Shown here one piece after another: positions 36,111 to 45,400 of a stretch of DNA of 64,000 nt; position 1 is the stretch's first letter, and each line of letters starts with the position of its first letter. The stretch comes from an uncultured Myxococcales bacterium (GTDB taxonomy: Bacteria; Myxococcota_A; Polyangia; Polyangiales; Polyangiaceae). The position numbers were made by a program, and so were the translations under genes. Under the pieces are notes generated by a model, which was given only the letters and a program-made list of their open reading frames with translations, had not been told where the DNA came from and searched no databases. The stretch lies in assembly GCA_937949945.1 (NCBI GenBank), contig CALFEQ010000153.1, forward strand, positions 70,741 through 134,740, in the 5' to 3' direction.

Positions 36111-36138
36111 ATGGGGGGAACGTATCACGGTCTTCGAC
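36111..36138 (-). promoter_or_regulatory. Possible sigma-32-type promoter for clpB
   Basis: On the minus strand GTCGAAG (36138-36132) and CCCCAT (36116-36111) are separated by 15 bases, close to the heat-shock consensus of CTTGAAA and CCCCATNT in spacing and -10 sequence, with partial agreement at -35. The box lies only four bases before the annotated clpB ATG, so either the transcript is nearly leaderless or this match is accidental. Confidence 0.3.
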
Positions 36139-36151
36139 GTCCCACAGTACG

Positions 36152-36176
36152 CGGAGGCCGGATCTCGAGGCCTCCG
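36152..36176. promoter_or_regulatory. 8-bp inverted repeat with 9-bp spacer
   Basis: CGGAGGCC (36152-36159) and GGCCTCCG (36169-36176) form a perfect inverted repeat in the clpB/kinase divergent region. The arm and spacer size are like the CIRCE element of heat-shock genes (9-N9-9), but the sequence is not CIRCE. It could be an operator for either gene or a GC-rich chance hairpin. Confidence 0.35.
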
Positions 36177-36326
36177 GCCGGCTCCGCGCGTGCGGCGGCG
36201 GTGAGTCGCCGGGCGGCCGAGGCGACGGCGTGACGGGCGCGCGCCCGGCGCCGCGCGATCGCCCTTCAACTCGAGGCCCGTAGGGGGCAGGATCGTCCAA
36301 TTCGATCGGCCGTTGGGGGGGCTCGA

Positions 36327-37988
36327 ATGGCAGACGAAGACGCGACGACCCTGCAGGCGGGGGGCCCGGTGGCGCCGCGCGGCACCGGCTCGACGGCGGA
36401 GGCGTCCGAGGGTGCCGCTCGCGACGAGGTCATGCACGTCGAGGAGGCCGCGCGCGCGGCCGCGTTCGGGCGTGGGGTCGCCATCCTGAGCGGGCTCGGG
36501 ATCGTCGTTTGGTTCCTCCGGTCGGTGCCGAGGGAAGGGCGCCTGTCGCTCCTCGGCGCGATGGTGACGCTCGGCGTCATCGGCACGATCACGTGGTGGA
36601 GATCGCGGAGCGCCCGGACCTACTCGCGCACGTTGTTCCGCTTCTTCGGGATCGCCTCGGCGGTCGCCGCCCTCGTCCTCGTCTACGGCTCGGGGATCTT
36701 CACGCCCGTCGTCGTGATCATCGTGCTCGGCCTCGCGTTCTTCGTCCAAGGGCAGGACACGCGCGCGATCTACCCCGTCTCGATCGCGGTGATCGTCGCG
36801 TACGTCGTCATGGCCGCGCTCGTGATCGCCGGCGTCCTGCCCGATCGGGGCATCTGGTACGACCGGCAGACGGAGCAGCTCGTCTCCATGACCGTCATCG
36901 TCACGGGGGTGATGGTCACGCAGCTCGTCCTCGCGCGCGCGAACCATCGCGCGCTCGCCGACGCGATCGCGCGGTCTCGGGAGGCGATGCGCGTCGTACG
37001 GACCCGCGAGGCGCAGCTCGACGAGGCGCGAGAGAACCTCCACGTCGCGCTCCGCGGAGGCAACGGCGGACGCCTCACCGGCGCCACGATCGCGGGGTAT
37101 CGCATCGGCGACGTCGTCGGGCGTGGAGCGATGGGTGAGGTCTACGCCGCGCGGTCGGAGCGCGGGCAAGAGGTCGCGATCAAGGTGCTGCGCGCGCACG
37201 CCGACGTGCACATCGCGAAGCGGTTCATCCGCGAGGCCGAGATCGCGCGCAGGGTACGCGGCCGGCACCTCGTCTCGGTCTTCGAGACGGGGCAGACGCC
37301 CGACGGCGCGATCTACATCGTCATGGAGCTCCTCACCGGAAAGGACCTCGCCGCGATCCTGCGCGACCGCACGACGCTGACGCTCGGGGAGGTCGTGACC
37401 CTCGTGGAGGAGACGGCGAACGGGCTCACGGCCCTGCACGATGCCGGCGTCGTGCATCGCGACCTCAAGCCGCAGAATCTGTTCTTGTCCACCGAGCCCA
37501 AGCCGGTCTGGAAGATCCTCGACTACGGCGTCTCCAAGCTCGTCGACGCCGGCACCCTGACCGAGAACGACCTCGTCGGGACGCCGGGCTACATGTCGCC
37601 GGAGCAGGCACGAGGCGACGACGTCGACCGGCGATCGGACGTCTTCTCCCTCGGCGCCGTGGCCTATCGCGCGCTCACCGGGAGGCGGCCGTTCACCGGT
37701 GAGGACGTGCCGGCGATCCTCTATCAGGTCGTCCACGGCGCGCCCGTTCGGCCGCGCGAGATCGACGCGAGCATCCCGCGGTCGGTCGAGACGGTGCTCG
37801 CGATCGCGCTCGCGAAACGGCCCGGGGAGCGCTTCGAGACGGCCCGCGAGCTCGCCGTCGCGCTGCGCGCCGCGTCCAGAGGGAAGCTCGATCCCGAATG
37901 GGCGAGACGGTCCGCCTCCGTCGCGCGCGCATGGCGGTCGGAGACGGCGTCGTTGGCTCCGGTGTCTCCGCGCGGGCCTCGAGCGTGA
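36327..37988 (+). CDS. Ser/Thr protein kinase with N-terminal membrane domain
   Basis: 553 residues. Residues 48-205 form about five transmembrane helices with very short loops; a coiled, Arg-rich linker (207-245) leads to a Hanks-type kinase domain at the C-terminus (about 258-520): glycine loop GRGAMG (265-270), Lys286 in VAIK, HRDLKPQN (377-384, Asp379), DYG (399-401) in place of DFG, and a VGTPGYMSPEQ activation segment. The order is opposite to the kinase at 1565-3577, where membrane helices follow the kinase. The substrate is unknown. It is divergent from clpB, 219 bases apart, and convergent with the lipoprotein at 37995, whose stop is 6 bases away. Confidence 0.93.
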   Translation: MADEDATTLQAGGPVAPRGTGSTAEASEGAARDEVMHVEEAARAAAFGRGVAILSGLGIVVWFLRSVPREGRLSLLGAMVTLGVIGTITWWRSRSARTYSRTLFRFFGIASAVAALVLVYGSGIFTPVVVIIVLGLAFFVQGQDTRAIYPVSIAVIVAYVVMAALVIAGVLPDRGIWYDRQTEQLVSMTVIVTGVMVTQLVLARANHRALADAIARSREAMRVVRTREAQLDEARENLHVALRGGNGGRLTGATIAGYRIGDVVGRGAMGEVYAARSERGQEVAIKVLRAHADVHIAKRFIREAEIARRVRGRHLVSVFETGQTPDGAIYIVMELLTGKDLAAILRDRTTLTLGEVVTLVEETANGLTALHDAGVVHRDLKPQNLFLSTEPKPVWKILDYGVSKLVDAGTLTENDLVGTPGYMSPEQARGDDVDRRSDVFSLGAVAYRALTGRRPFTGEDVPAILYQVVHGAPVRPREIDASIPRSVETVLAIALAKRPGERFETARELAVALRAASRGKLDPEWARRSASVARAWRSETASLAPVSPRGPRA

Positions 37989-37994
37989 GCGTCC

Positions 37995-38477
37995 TCACTC
38001 GGCCGGGCAGTCGCTGATGCAGGCGACGTAGCTCGCGCACGCGTCGTCGTCGAAGCAGGAGTCCCACTCCGTGCAGCAGCTCGTCACGGTGCAGAGGTCG
38101 CAGCTCGGGTCGAACGTCGTGACCGGGTTCCGGCAGCTCCCTGCGTCGACTCCTGCATCGGGCACGCCGCCGTCGGACTCACCCGGCGTGCAGATGCCGG
38201 GGCAGGCGCCTTCCCAGCACGCGACGATCGCGTCGTCCTTGGCCTTGCCGCCGGGGAACTTCTCCGCGCATTCGGCGAGGCATGCATCGCGCGTGAAGGG
38301 CTGACCGGCCTCTTCCGCAGGCGGCGCGTCTCGCTGCACGACGTCCGCGACGTCGCCGCCGTCCGGCTCGCTTGCCTTGGCCGTATCGTCATCGGAGCAG
38401 CCGCCGGCGAGCGCGGCGAGCCCGAGGACGGTGCCGATCGCCGAGACGGTGACGATCCAGGCTGCGCGTGAGCTCAT
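37995..38477 (-). CDS. Cys-rich lipoprotein
   Basis: 160 residues from the ATG at 38477. Lipobox ALAGGC (Cys27), an acidic linker, then about 90 residues with twelve Cys in pairs: RDACLAECAEKFPG, ACWEGACPGIC, SCRNP, SCDLCTVTSCCTEWDSCFDD, ACASYVACISDCP. Spacing suggests a compact disulphide-stabilised fold, like the short Cys-rich repeats in many myxobacterial surface lipoproteins. No function can be assigned. The upstream frame to 38513 is open, but the signal sequence fits better from 38477. Confidence 0.8.
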   Translation of the reverse strand: MSSRAAWIVTVSAIGTVLGLAALAGGCSDDDTAKASEPDGGDVADVVQRDAPPAEEAGQPFTRDACLAECAEKFPGGKAKDDAIVACWEGACPGICTPGESDGGVPDAGVDAGSCRNPVTTFDPSCDLCTVTSCCTEWDSCFDDDACASYVACISDCPAE

Positions 38478-38549
38478 GAGCTTGGCGGTACTCACCGCGA
38501 CACCGATCGTCAAGGCGGCGCTCGATCGGAGGCGCCGCGGTCGGCGCGA

Positions 38550-38804
38550 TCAGGCGGCGAGCTTGCGCTCGAGCTCGCCGGACCTGTCGAGGGCGCGGAG
38601 CTCCTCGAAGCCGCCGATCGGCTCGTCGTCGATGAAGATCTGCGGGACCGTCCGTCGACCCGTCGTCTCGAGCAGCCAGCGGCGAGCGTCCGGATCGTGC
38701 GTGACGTCGATCTCCTCGAACGCGATGCCTTTCTGCCGGAGGAGGAGCTTGGCCCGGATGCAGTACGGGCAGACCAGGGTGGAATAGACACGGACACGAG
38801 GCAT
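38550..38804 (-). CDS. grxC: Glutaredoxin
   Basis: 84 residues from the ATG at 38804, the normal length of GrxC. Active site CPYC (Cys12, Cys15) after strand VRVYSTLV, cis-Pro loop RRTVPQIFID, and GG pair in EPIGGFEELRAL. Glutaredoxins use glutathione to reduce disulphides in the cytoplasm. An ATG at 38819 would add five residues and cannot be excluded. Isolated gene between a lipoprotein and an aminotransferase gene. Confidence 0.95.
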   Translation of the reverse strand: MPRVRVYSTLVCPYCIRAKLLLRQKGIAFEEIDVTHDPDARRWLLETTGRRTVPQIFIDDEPIGGFEELRALDRSGELERKLAA

Positions 38805-38917
38805 TCGCCCCGAAAACATACGATCGCGCTCCGGCATGCGCGAGCTCGAGCGCAGCTGTCCGCGTGCGCACGAGGGCGCCGGCGTCCGAGCGAGAAGGCG
38901 TCGACCCGGCGACCGCG

Positions 38918-40123
38918 TCAGAGCGCGAGGGCGTCGACCAGGCGGGGCACGTCCTTCGCCGCGACCGAGCAGAGCGCCACTCGGAGCGCGCCCTTCTGGG
39001 GTACGACGAAGACGCCCTTCTCCCTCATCCGAGCTGCGCGCTCCTGAGCGTCCTCGGCGAACACGGTCACGAAGAAGCCTCCCTCGTAGCGGGGGTACCG
39101 GAGCGATCGCTTCGGCGCGAGCTCGTTGAACGCCGCCACGCGCGCCCCGAGGAGGGCCTTCAGCTCGTCGCGCTCGCGGTCGCAGGCCGCGGCGAGGTCC
39201 GGCTCCGTGAGCAGGCGCGTGATGGCGCGCATGCCTCCGCGCGAGCAGTTCGACCACGTGCCGCGGCACGAGTAGCTGAGCGCGGCCTCCGTGGCCGTTC
39301 GCTCGGCCGGATCCGGTACGCACGCGACGATGGCGCCGACGCGCAGGCCGTAGTGCGTGAAGGTCTTCGACGCGCTCCACGCGAAGAGCAGGCCGACCTT
39401 GCCGAGCAGCGGACGCAGCTCCTTGAGGAACGCGCGCGGCTCGCGCGCGTTGTAGGCGAAGTAGGCCATGTCGACGAGCAGCGTGATCGGCGCGTCGTTC
39501 GAGCGCGCGACGAGGCGCTCGACGACCGCACGCCACTCCTCGGGGCGCATCGAGTAGCCCGTCGGGTTGTGGCACGGATCGTTGAGGAAGAGCAGCACGC
39601 GCTTCTGCTCGGCGATCTGCGTGGCGAGCGCACGGTCGAGCGCCTCGACGTCGAGCCCGCCGTCGGCACCGAACATCGAGAACGTGGTGACCTTGCGATC
39701 GGCCTCGTCGCAGAGCGTGTGGTACGGGCCCCAGTAGAAGCTGGTCGTGAGGAGCGACTGCCCCGGCTCGAGGTAGTTCGCGATCGCGTGGCGGAGCGCC
39801 CCCGTGCCGCCCGGCGTCGCCGCGGCGACGGCGCAGGCCTTCATCTCGGGCTCGTCGCGGAAGATGTCGCCGATCACCGCGGACAGGAAATCGGTCGAGC
39901 CGGCGATGGGCGCATAGGGGGCCCACTCCTCCGGCGGGACCTCGCTCACGGCGCGTGCGGCGGTGGGGAGGATCGCGAGGCGGCCGTCGTCGTGCAGAAG
40001 CGCTCCGACGGTTCCGTTGATGACGTCCTCGCCTCGCGCCTTGCGCGTGGTTGCCTCCTTGTTCAGGGCGAAGATGGGATCGTCCGAAGGGCGGCTCTGG
40101 TGACCAGCGATGACGTGGAGCAT
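38918..40123 (-). CDS. Class I aminotransferase, aromatic/aspartate type
   Basis: 401 residues. Fold type I PLP enzyme: TPGGTGALR (103-111), NDPCHNPTG (181-189), Asp218 in VDMAY with Tyr221, PLP-Lys253 in SASKTFTHYG and Arg261 in LRVG. The GGTGALR and CHNPTG segments match the Ia subgroup of aspartate and tyrosine aminotransferases (AspC/TyrB), which exchange amino groups between aspartate or aromatic amino acids and 2-oxoglutarate. Residues that set substrate choice could not be judged. It is a single gene between glutaredoxin and the 405-residue lipoprotein. Confidence 0.9.
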   Translation of the reverse strand: MLHVIAGHQSRPSDDPIFALNKEATTRKARGEDVINGTVGALLHDDGRLAILPTAARAVSEVPPEEWAPYAPIAGSTDFLSAVIGDIFRDEPEMKACAVAAATPGGTGALRHAIANYLEPGQSLLTTSFYWGPYHTLCDEADRKVTTFSMFGADGGLDVEALDRALATQIAEQKRVLLFLNDPCHNPTGYSMRPEEWRAVVERLVARSNDAPITLLVDMAYFAYNAREPRAFLKELRPLLGKVGLLFAWSASKTFTHYGLRVGAIVACVPDPAERTATEAALSYSCRGTWSNCSRGGMRAITRLLTEPDLAAACDRERDELKALLGARVAAFNELAPKRSLRYPRYEGGFFVTVFAEDAQERAARMREKGVFVVPQKGALRVALCSVAAKDVPRLVDALAL

Positions 40124-40173
40124 GCCGTGCTCCTGCTACCGCTCGTGCGCCCCGGCGTAAAGGAGGGGCGCGC

Positions 40174-41391
40174 CTAGGGAACGCCCGCTTCCGACCCTCC
40201 GACCAGCGGGTTGCGGCATTTCCCGACGTCGCCCGGCGGTTGCCCGGCGAGATCGCAGACCTCGTTGCCCGGGCACTCGGCGTCTTTGCAGCAGAGCTGG
40301 TCGCCCGGCATGCATGCGGCAGAGCACGCGTTGCTCGAGGTGGAGCAGCAGGCCGGTTTGGCGGTCGTCGAGCACACCTCCTCGCCACAGACGAGGTCCA
40401 TGTCGCGGTTGCACTTCGGCCCTTCCTGCACCGGGGCCTCGAGCCTGCACGTCCCCAGCTTGCCGGCGACGGGGCTGCACGCGTGACCGCTGGGGCAGTC
40501 CTCGTCCTTGCAGCAGTACTGAGCCGCCGGCAGCGGGCACGCCGGAACGCCGTGACAGATCGTACCCGGGGGATCCGTCGTGCAGCAGAACGTTCCCTCC
40601 GTGCACGGGGTGCCGTTGCACACGAGGACGTCCGTGGGGGCGCAGAACGGTGCGCCCTGCGAAGTGCCGTCGGGCGCGTCGTTGCTCGCGTCCTTGCCGT
40701 CGGTCGCGTCGCCGCTCGCGTCTTCGCCGTCGGCCGCGTCGGTCGCCGCGTCTTCGCCGTCGGTCGCGTCTCGGCCCGCGTCGACGAGCGGACCTGTGGC
40801 GCCGTCGCGCGGATCGCCGGAGTCCGGGGGCACGACGTCGATGCCGCCGTCCTCGAGCATCCCGGGGACCTCGCAGATGCCGTTCGCGCAGTCCGTGTCC
40901 GAGTCGACGCACCGACCCCTGCTGCACGTCGAGAACGCGTCGCACGGGACGTTCGTGCAGTCGGGATCGATCACGATGGGCATCCGCAGTCGCGTGTGCT
41001 CCACGAACGTGAAGCGGCGCCGCGCCACGATGCAGCCCGTGTAGCTCGGCGGCTTGCAGCTCGCCGGGTCGTTGTTCTTGTAGCCGGCGACGACGACGAC
41101 CGCGCCCCGGCCTTCTTCGTTCGGCGTGACGACGAGCGTCCCGATGTGTCCGGTGCCGAAGTCGCAGCTCGTGGTCCTCGCGTGCAAGAATCCCTCGGCG
41201 ACGTGCGATTCGGTGCGTGTCGGATCGACCCCGACGGCGATCGCCACGCCCGAAGGGATCTCGTCGCACCGCGCTCGACGATCGAGCGCGATCTCGAGCG
41301 TCACCTGCGTCGGTTCCTGGCAGCCCCCGGCGAGCGTGAGCATGCCGCACGCAAAGAGTCCGCATCCGACCAAGAGCCGCAGAAGCCGCAC
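40174..41391 (-). CDS. Cys-rich lipoprotein with Asp-rich repeat linker
   Basis: 405 residues. Lipobox TLAGGC (Cys24). Residues 28-142 are a beta-rich domain (VTLEIALDRRARCDEI; VVVVAGYKNNDP; FTFVEHTRLRMPIVID). Residues 143-180 hold a Cys cluster (CTNVPCDAFSTCSRGRC). A linker of about 60 residues contains tandem DATDGEDA-like units (208-242). The last 155 residues are Cys-rich with repeated CC and PxxSGHAC-like motifs (CCTTDPPG; YCCKDEDCPSGHAC; LCCKDAECPGNEVC), of the kind found in many myxobacterial proteins. Surface location is likely; binding partner unknown. Confidence 0.85.
   Translation of the reverse strand: MRLLRLLVGCGLFACGMLTLAGGCQEPTQVTLEIALDRRARCDEIPSGVAIAVGVDPTRTESHVAEGFLHARTTSCDFGTGHIGTLVVTPNEEGRGAVVVVAGYKNNDPASCKPPSYTGCIVARRRFTFVEHTRLRMPIVIDPDCTNVPCDAFSTCSRGRCVDSDTDCANGICEVPGMLEDGGIDVVPPDSGDPRDGATGPLVDAGRDATDGEDAATDAADGEDASGDATDGKDASNDAPDGTSQGAPFCAPTDVLVCNGTPCTEGTFCCTTDPPGTICHGVPACPLPAAQYCCKDEDCPSGHACSPVAGKLGTCRLEAPVQEGPKCNRDMDLVCGEEVCSTTAKPACCSTSSNACSAACMPGDQLCCKDAECPGNEVCDLAGQPPGDVGKCRNPLVGGSEAGVP
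40666..40770 (-). repeat. Tandem Asp-rich coding repeats
   Basis: Within the 405-residue lipoprotein, residues 208-242 are built of imperfect 9-residue (27-base) units of the form DATDGEDAA, four times. The repeat forms a flexible, strongly acidic linker between the Cys cluster and the C-terminal Cys-rich region. Confidence 0.8.
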
Positions 41392-41400
41392 GCCCCCAGG

Positions 41401-42135
41401 CTATCGCAGCGGCTCTGCGTCTTGCGATCCCTCGTCGCCCGCCGCGGCGAGGATCTCCTCCGCGCGGTCGACCGAGAGATAAAGCCCACGCGCGTACAGC
41501 CGACGCCGATCGGCCTCCGGCAGATCGCCGGGCCGATGGGCCGTCGCGGCGGCGAGGAGGATCGCCGCGCTGACCGAGACGTTCAGGCTCTCGACGAAGC
41601 CTCGCATCGGGACGCGCACCCGTCGCGAGCAGGCGCGCGCGAGGTCCTCGGCGATGCCGTCCCGCTCGTTGCCGAGCACGAGCGCGAGACGCGGCACGTT
41701 CGCGAGATCGCTCGGTGTGAGCTCGCCCTCGGCGTGCGCGGCGACGAGCTCGAAGCCGCGGTCGCGGAGCCATCGCACCACGTCGTCCGCCTTCTGCCAG
41801 CGCCGGAGGTCGACCCATTTCTCGGAGCCGCGCGTCACGCTCGTCGCGAGCAAGAACGCCTCGTTCCGCTCGACGACGTTGACCCCTTGGACGCCGAACG
41901 CATCGCAGGAGCGCACGACCGCGGCGCCGTTGTGCGGGTCGTGCGGAGCATCGAACACCACCTCCACGCTCGCGATGCGGGCGTCGATGACCGATCGCAG
42001 GCGCTCGCGCCGACGCTCCAGCACGAGCGGCTCGAGCAGGCGGATCACGCGCTCCGGATCGTGCGACTCCGCGCGCGCGATCCGCGCCGGGATGGCATGA
42101 CCTCCGGGGATGACCCCTGCGCTCTGGCGACGCAT
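41401..42135 (-). CDS. tRNA/rRNA 2'-O-methyltransferase, TrmH/SpoU family
   Basis: 244 residues from the ATG at 42135 (a GTG at 42153 is an alternative). SPOUT-fold motifs: NGAAVVRSCDAFGV (motif 1), LVLGNERDGI (motif 2) and SLNVSVSAAILL (motif 3), in a trefoil-knot domain. Layout, with an N-terminal helical stretch and a C-terminal tail containing LYARGLYLSVDRAEEIL, matches TrmH, which methylates the 2'-O of G18 in tRNA with S-adenosylmethionine; related SpoU proteins act on rRNA. A 283-bp repeat-bearing region separates it from tamB. Confidence 0.9.
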   Translation of the reverse strand: MRRQSAGVIPGGHAIPARIARAESHDPERVIRLLEPLVLERRRERLRSVIDARIASVEVVFDAPHDPHNGAAVVRSCDAFGVQGVNVVERNEAFLLATSVTRGSEKWVDLRRWQKADDVVRWLRDRGFELVAAHAEGELTPSDLANVPRLALVLGNERDGIAEDLARACSRRVRVPMRGFVESLNVSVSAAILLAAATAHRPGDLPEADRRRLYARGLYLSVDRAEEILAAAGDEGSQDAEPLR

Positions 42136-42260
42136 CGGGGTGGCGGTTAGCACAGGGCCGAGCTCGTCCGGAGCACCGAAGGGGGAATGCGCCGAAATGT
42201 GGAGGAAAATTGGGGCGTTCGGGGCTCCGCCGCTAGACTTCGGTCTCGGGACATCAGTCT

Positions 42261-42409
42261 TCAGGCTCCAGGCTCCAGGCTCCAGGCTCCAGTCCAGCGG
42301 CGAATGGCGCGTCGTGCCAGCTCGTCTTCCTCGGGAAGAGGCCGCTGGTCACCGGGTTCTGAGACTGGGGTCTGGAGGCGGGCATCACTGGAGACTGGAG
42401 TCTGGAGAC
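42261..42409. repeat. Inverted blocks of CTCCAG heptamer tandem repeats
   Basis: A left block at about 42264-42291 has four tandem GGCTCCA units in phase (42264, 42271, 42278, 42285), with partial copies on each side. A right block at 42388-42408 has three tandem units CTGGAGA, CTGGAGT, CTGGAGA, with a further degenerate copy at 42362-42377. The right block is in reverse orientation: each CTCCAG core of the left is CTGGAG on the right, so the blocks can pair across about 100 bp. The region lies between trmH (minus) and tamB (plus) and includes no convincing gene. Confidence 0.9.
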
Positions 42410-42418
42410 GAGCCTGAA

Positions 42419-45400
42419 GTGGACGCGCGAAGCTCGAGCACGCAGCTCCCGCCGATCCGGCGCACCCGGCGCCGTGATTGGGGGCGTGTCGTGTGCCGCA
42501 TCCTGTGCGTCCTCCTCGCGTTCGCGGGCCTGATTCCCGTCGGGCTCGGGCTCCTCGTGCGGACGTCGTGGGCGCGCGGGCATGCGACCCGCGAGACGCG
42601 CGAGCTCGCGGCGAAGCTCGGCGTCGATGCGACGTACGATCTCGACCTTCGCCTCTGGCCGCTCAGCGTCTCGCTTCGCGACATCCGCGTCGAGTCGAGC
42701 GACGGCGGCGAGCCGCTCCTCACGGCGAAGAGCGCGACGGCCCGGCCCAGGATCTTCGGGCTGCTCGCGGGCAAGCTCATGATCGATCAGATCGAGATCG
42801 ATCGCCCGAAGGTGCGCGTCGTCCTGAAGGACGGCAAGCTCCAGAACCTGAAGCTCGATCTTCCAGACTCGCCGAAGAAGGACGGCCCGACGAAGCCGCC
42901 GTTCTCCGTCGTGTCGACCAGCGAGGCGGAGATCGATCTGACGATCGACGACGTGCGGATCGTCGGGCGCGAGATCGACGCCGACGTGACGACCGACGAC
43001 GACGGCGCCGGCGGCACGGCGCTCGAGGTGGCGATCCGTGCGGCCGAGGCGCGCACGACGGTTCGGCGCAAGGTGAAGGCGAAGAACGGCGACGAGTCCG
43101 TGGCCGTCGACGAGGACACGCTCTGCAAGATCGACGGGCGCGCGCGCATCGAAGAGGGGCGGGTCTTGGTGCGCCGACTCTCGGTCTACGGCGCGGCGGA
43201 CATGGATCCCGCGCCCGACACGCATCTCGGCTGCGACCTCCCGAAGAGCGACTACCGACGGGTGGAGCTCGAGCTCGGGCACCTCGGCGTCGTCTTCCCG
43301 AAGACGAAGGGAGAGCTCCCCAACGTCGAAGGGCGCGTGAGGGCGCGCGCTCCGATCCCGCTCGTCGACCGGACGGGGAACGCCCCGCTCACGGAGGGAT
43401 GGGTCGGGGTCGACGTCGAGCTGCGCTACACGCCCGAGACGCCGATCCCGGACCTCACGGGTCGCATCGAGGTCCACGACGTCCGCGTCCTTCAGTTCAC
43501 CTTCGCGAGGAACCTGGTGAGCGAGGTCGCCGTCCGGCGCGGCGTGGTGACGAGCCCGCTCACGACGCTCGACATCGCCGACAGCACGACCGAGATCCGC
43601 GACGTCGAGGTGCGGCCTCTGGAGAAGGGCATCCCCATGAAGGTGGGGAGCGTCGAGGTGAGGAACGCGAACTTCACGCACCTGCTCCGCGACTTCCGCG
43701 TTCATCCGCGCCCGTTCGTCGCCTGGGATCTCCGTCACGTCCAGGTGACGAACATGAAGGGCACCGTCGATCCGCTGAAGCTCGACGGCGACCTCGTCGC
43801 GAGGACGTACGATTTCTCCGTCAACGATCGGCCGGTGCAGGATCCGGCCCACGTGCGCATCTTCGGCGTCCGCGACGCGGCGCTCCACGGCAAGCTCGCG
43901 GTGCGCCCCCACGCGCTCGAGTTCCAGCACACGACCGTCACCACGCCGAAGAGCGTGGCGACGGGTGTGCTCGTGTCGATCGGTTTCCACGACGAGCTCC
44001 GTGTCGAGGTGCCGGGCGGCAAGATCGACCTCGCCGAGCTCTCTCCGCTCGGCTCCGTGGAGATGGCCGGCGTGCTCGAGCCGAAGGTGCTCGTCACGGG
44101 CACGACGGGCGATCCGTCCCTCGTGGGGGACGCGGTCATCAAGGACTTCGTCGTCGGCGACATCCCGTTCGGCAACGTCACGCAGGCCCACATCGAGTCC
44201 GACATCTCGAAGCTCACCGTCGACATCACCGACGCGCGCGCGCAGAAGGGCAAGAGCACCTACGAGATGTCGACGGGGCGGCTCGACTTCAACAAGCCCG
44301 CGAACATGCGGCTCGACGGGCAGATCTCGTCGAAGAACCTCAACATTCGCGACTTCTTCGCGATGTTCCACCTCGACGAAGACCCGCGCTTCGCGGAGAT
44401 CGACGGGACCGTCGAGACGAGCGCGCGGATGCACCTCGCGCTCGGCGGGCCCGAGGACGTGTGCAAGGGCGGCTACCTCACCGTCACCGCCACCACGAAC
44501 GCGAGGGACCTCAACCTCCTCGGCGAGAGGTTCGACGAGGGGCACGCGGACTTCGAGTACCGGTGGATCGATCGTCTCGCGGGCGTCGACGGTGCGGAGC
44601 TCGACGTGCGCTCGCTCTCGCTCACGAAGGTCCGGAAGGAGGGGCGTGCGCCGGTGGGCTCGGTGCTCGGCTCTCTCTCCGTCCGCCGCGGCGGCGAGAT
44701 GCGCGGGAACCTGATCGTCCAGGGATTCCCGCTCGCGCGGTCCGACATCCTCGGTCCGGCCGCGAAGCTGCTCGAGGGGTCGGCCTCGGGCGTCGCGCGG
44801 ATCGGCGGCAAGCTGAGCTCCTTCGACATCACGGCGGACATCAACGTCACGCCCGTCCGCATCATGGGCGCGCCGTTCGGCGGCTCGGACCTCCACGTCC
44901 AGATGACGCAGAAGCCGCCCGCGGAAAAGCCGATCGGCAAGACGCCGTGCGGGGCGCCCATTGCCGCGAAGTTCGACAAGGAGGCCTATCTCAAGGACAC
45001 GTCCCCGCAGGGCGAGTACCGCGTGTCGGGCGCGCTGTTCGGCAACCAGATCCGCCTACAGGACTTCGTCGTCACGCGGCAGAAGGCGCCCGTCGTCACC
45101 GGGAAGGTGACGCTCGACCGGTTCGATCTCGGACCGATCGGGAAGATCATCACCGTGGGCGACGACCCCGCCGCCGAGACGCCGTCGATGCCGCTCGGCG
45201 GAGAGATCTCGGGCGAGGTCGTCCTCGAGCGCATCGCGACGAACGACCTCGCGCATGCGAAGGCGACCTTCGCGCCCAAGAGCCTCGTTCTGCATCGCGG
45301 CGGGCAGCGCATCGAGCTGCACGAGACCGGCAGCGTCTTCACCCTCCAGGACGACACGCTGACGATTCCCAGGATCACGTTCGATCTCTCCGCCCCGAAC

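Noticed and set aside
31494..36233. Plus-strand open frame of 1579 codons opposite clpB
   Set aside because: It is the mirror of clpB and neighbouring genes; no start context and low-complexity Arg/Leu/Glu composition.
36108..37736. N-terminal extension of clpB by about 540 codons
   Set aside because: The extension is antisense to the kinase gene, has no domain, and ClpB length and N-domain fit a start at 36107.
42110..42418. Upstream part of the tamB frame as coding
   Set aside because: It runs through the heptamer repeats and a Ser/Arg/Gly-rich stretch, with no signal or membrane anchor before residue 130.
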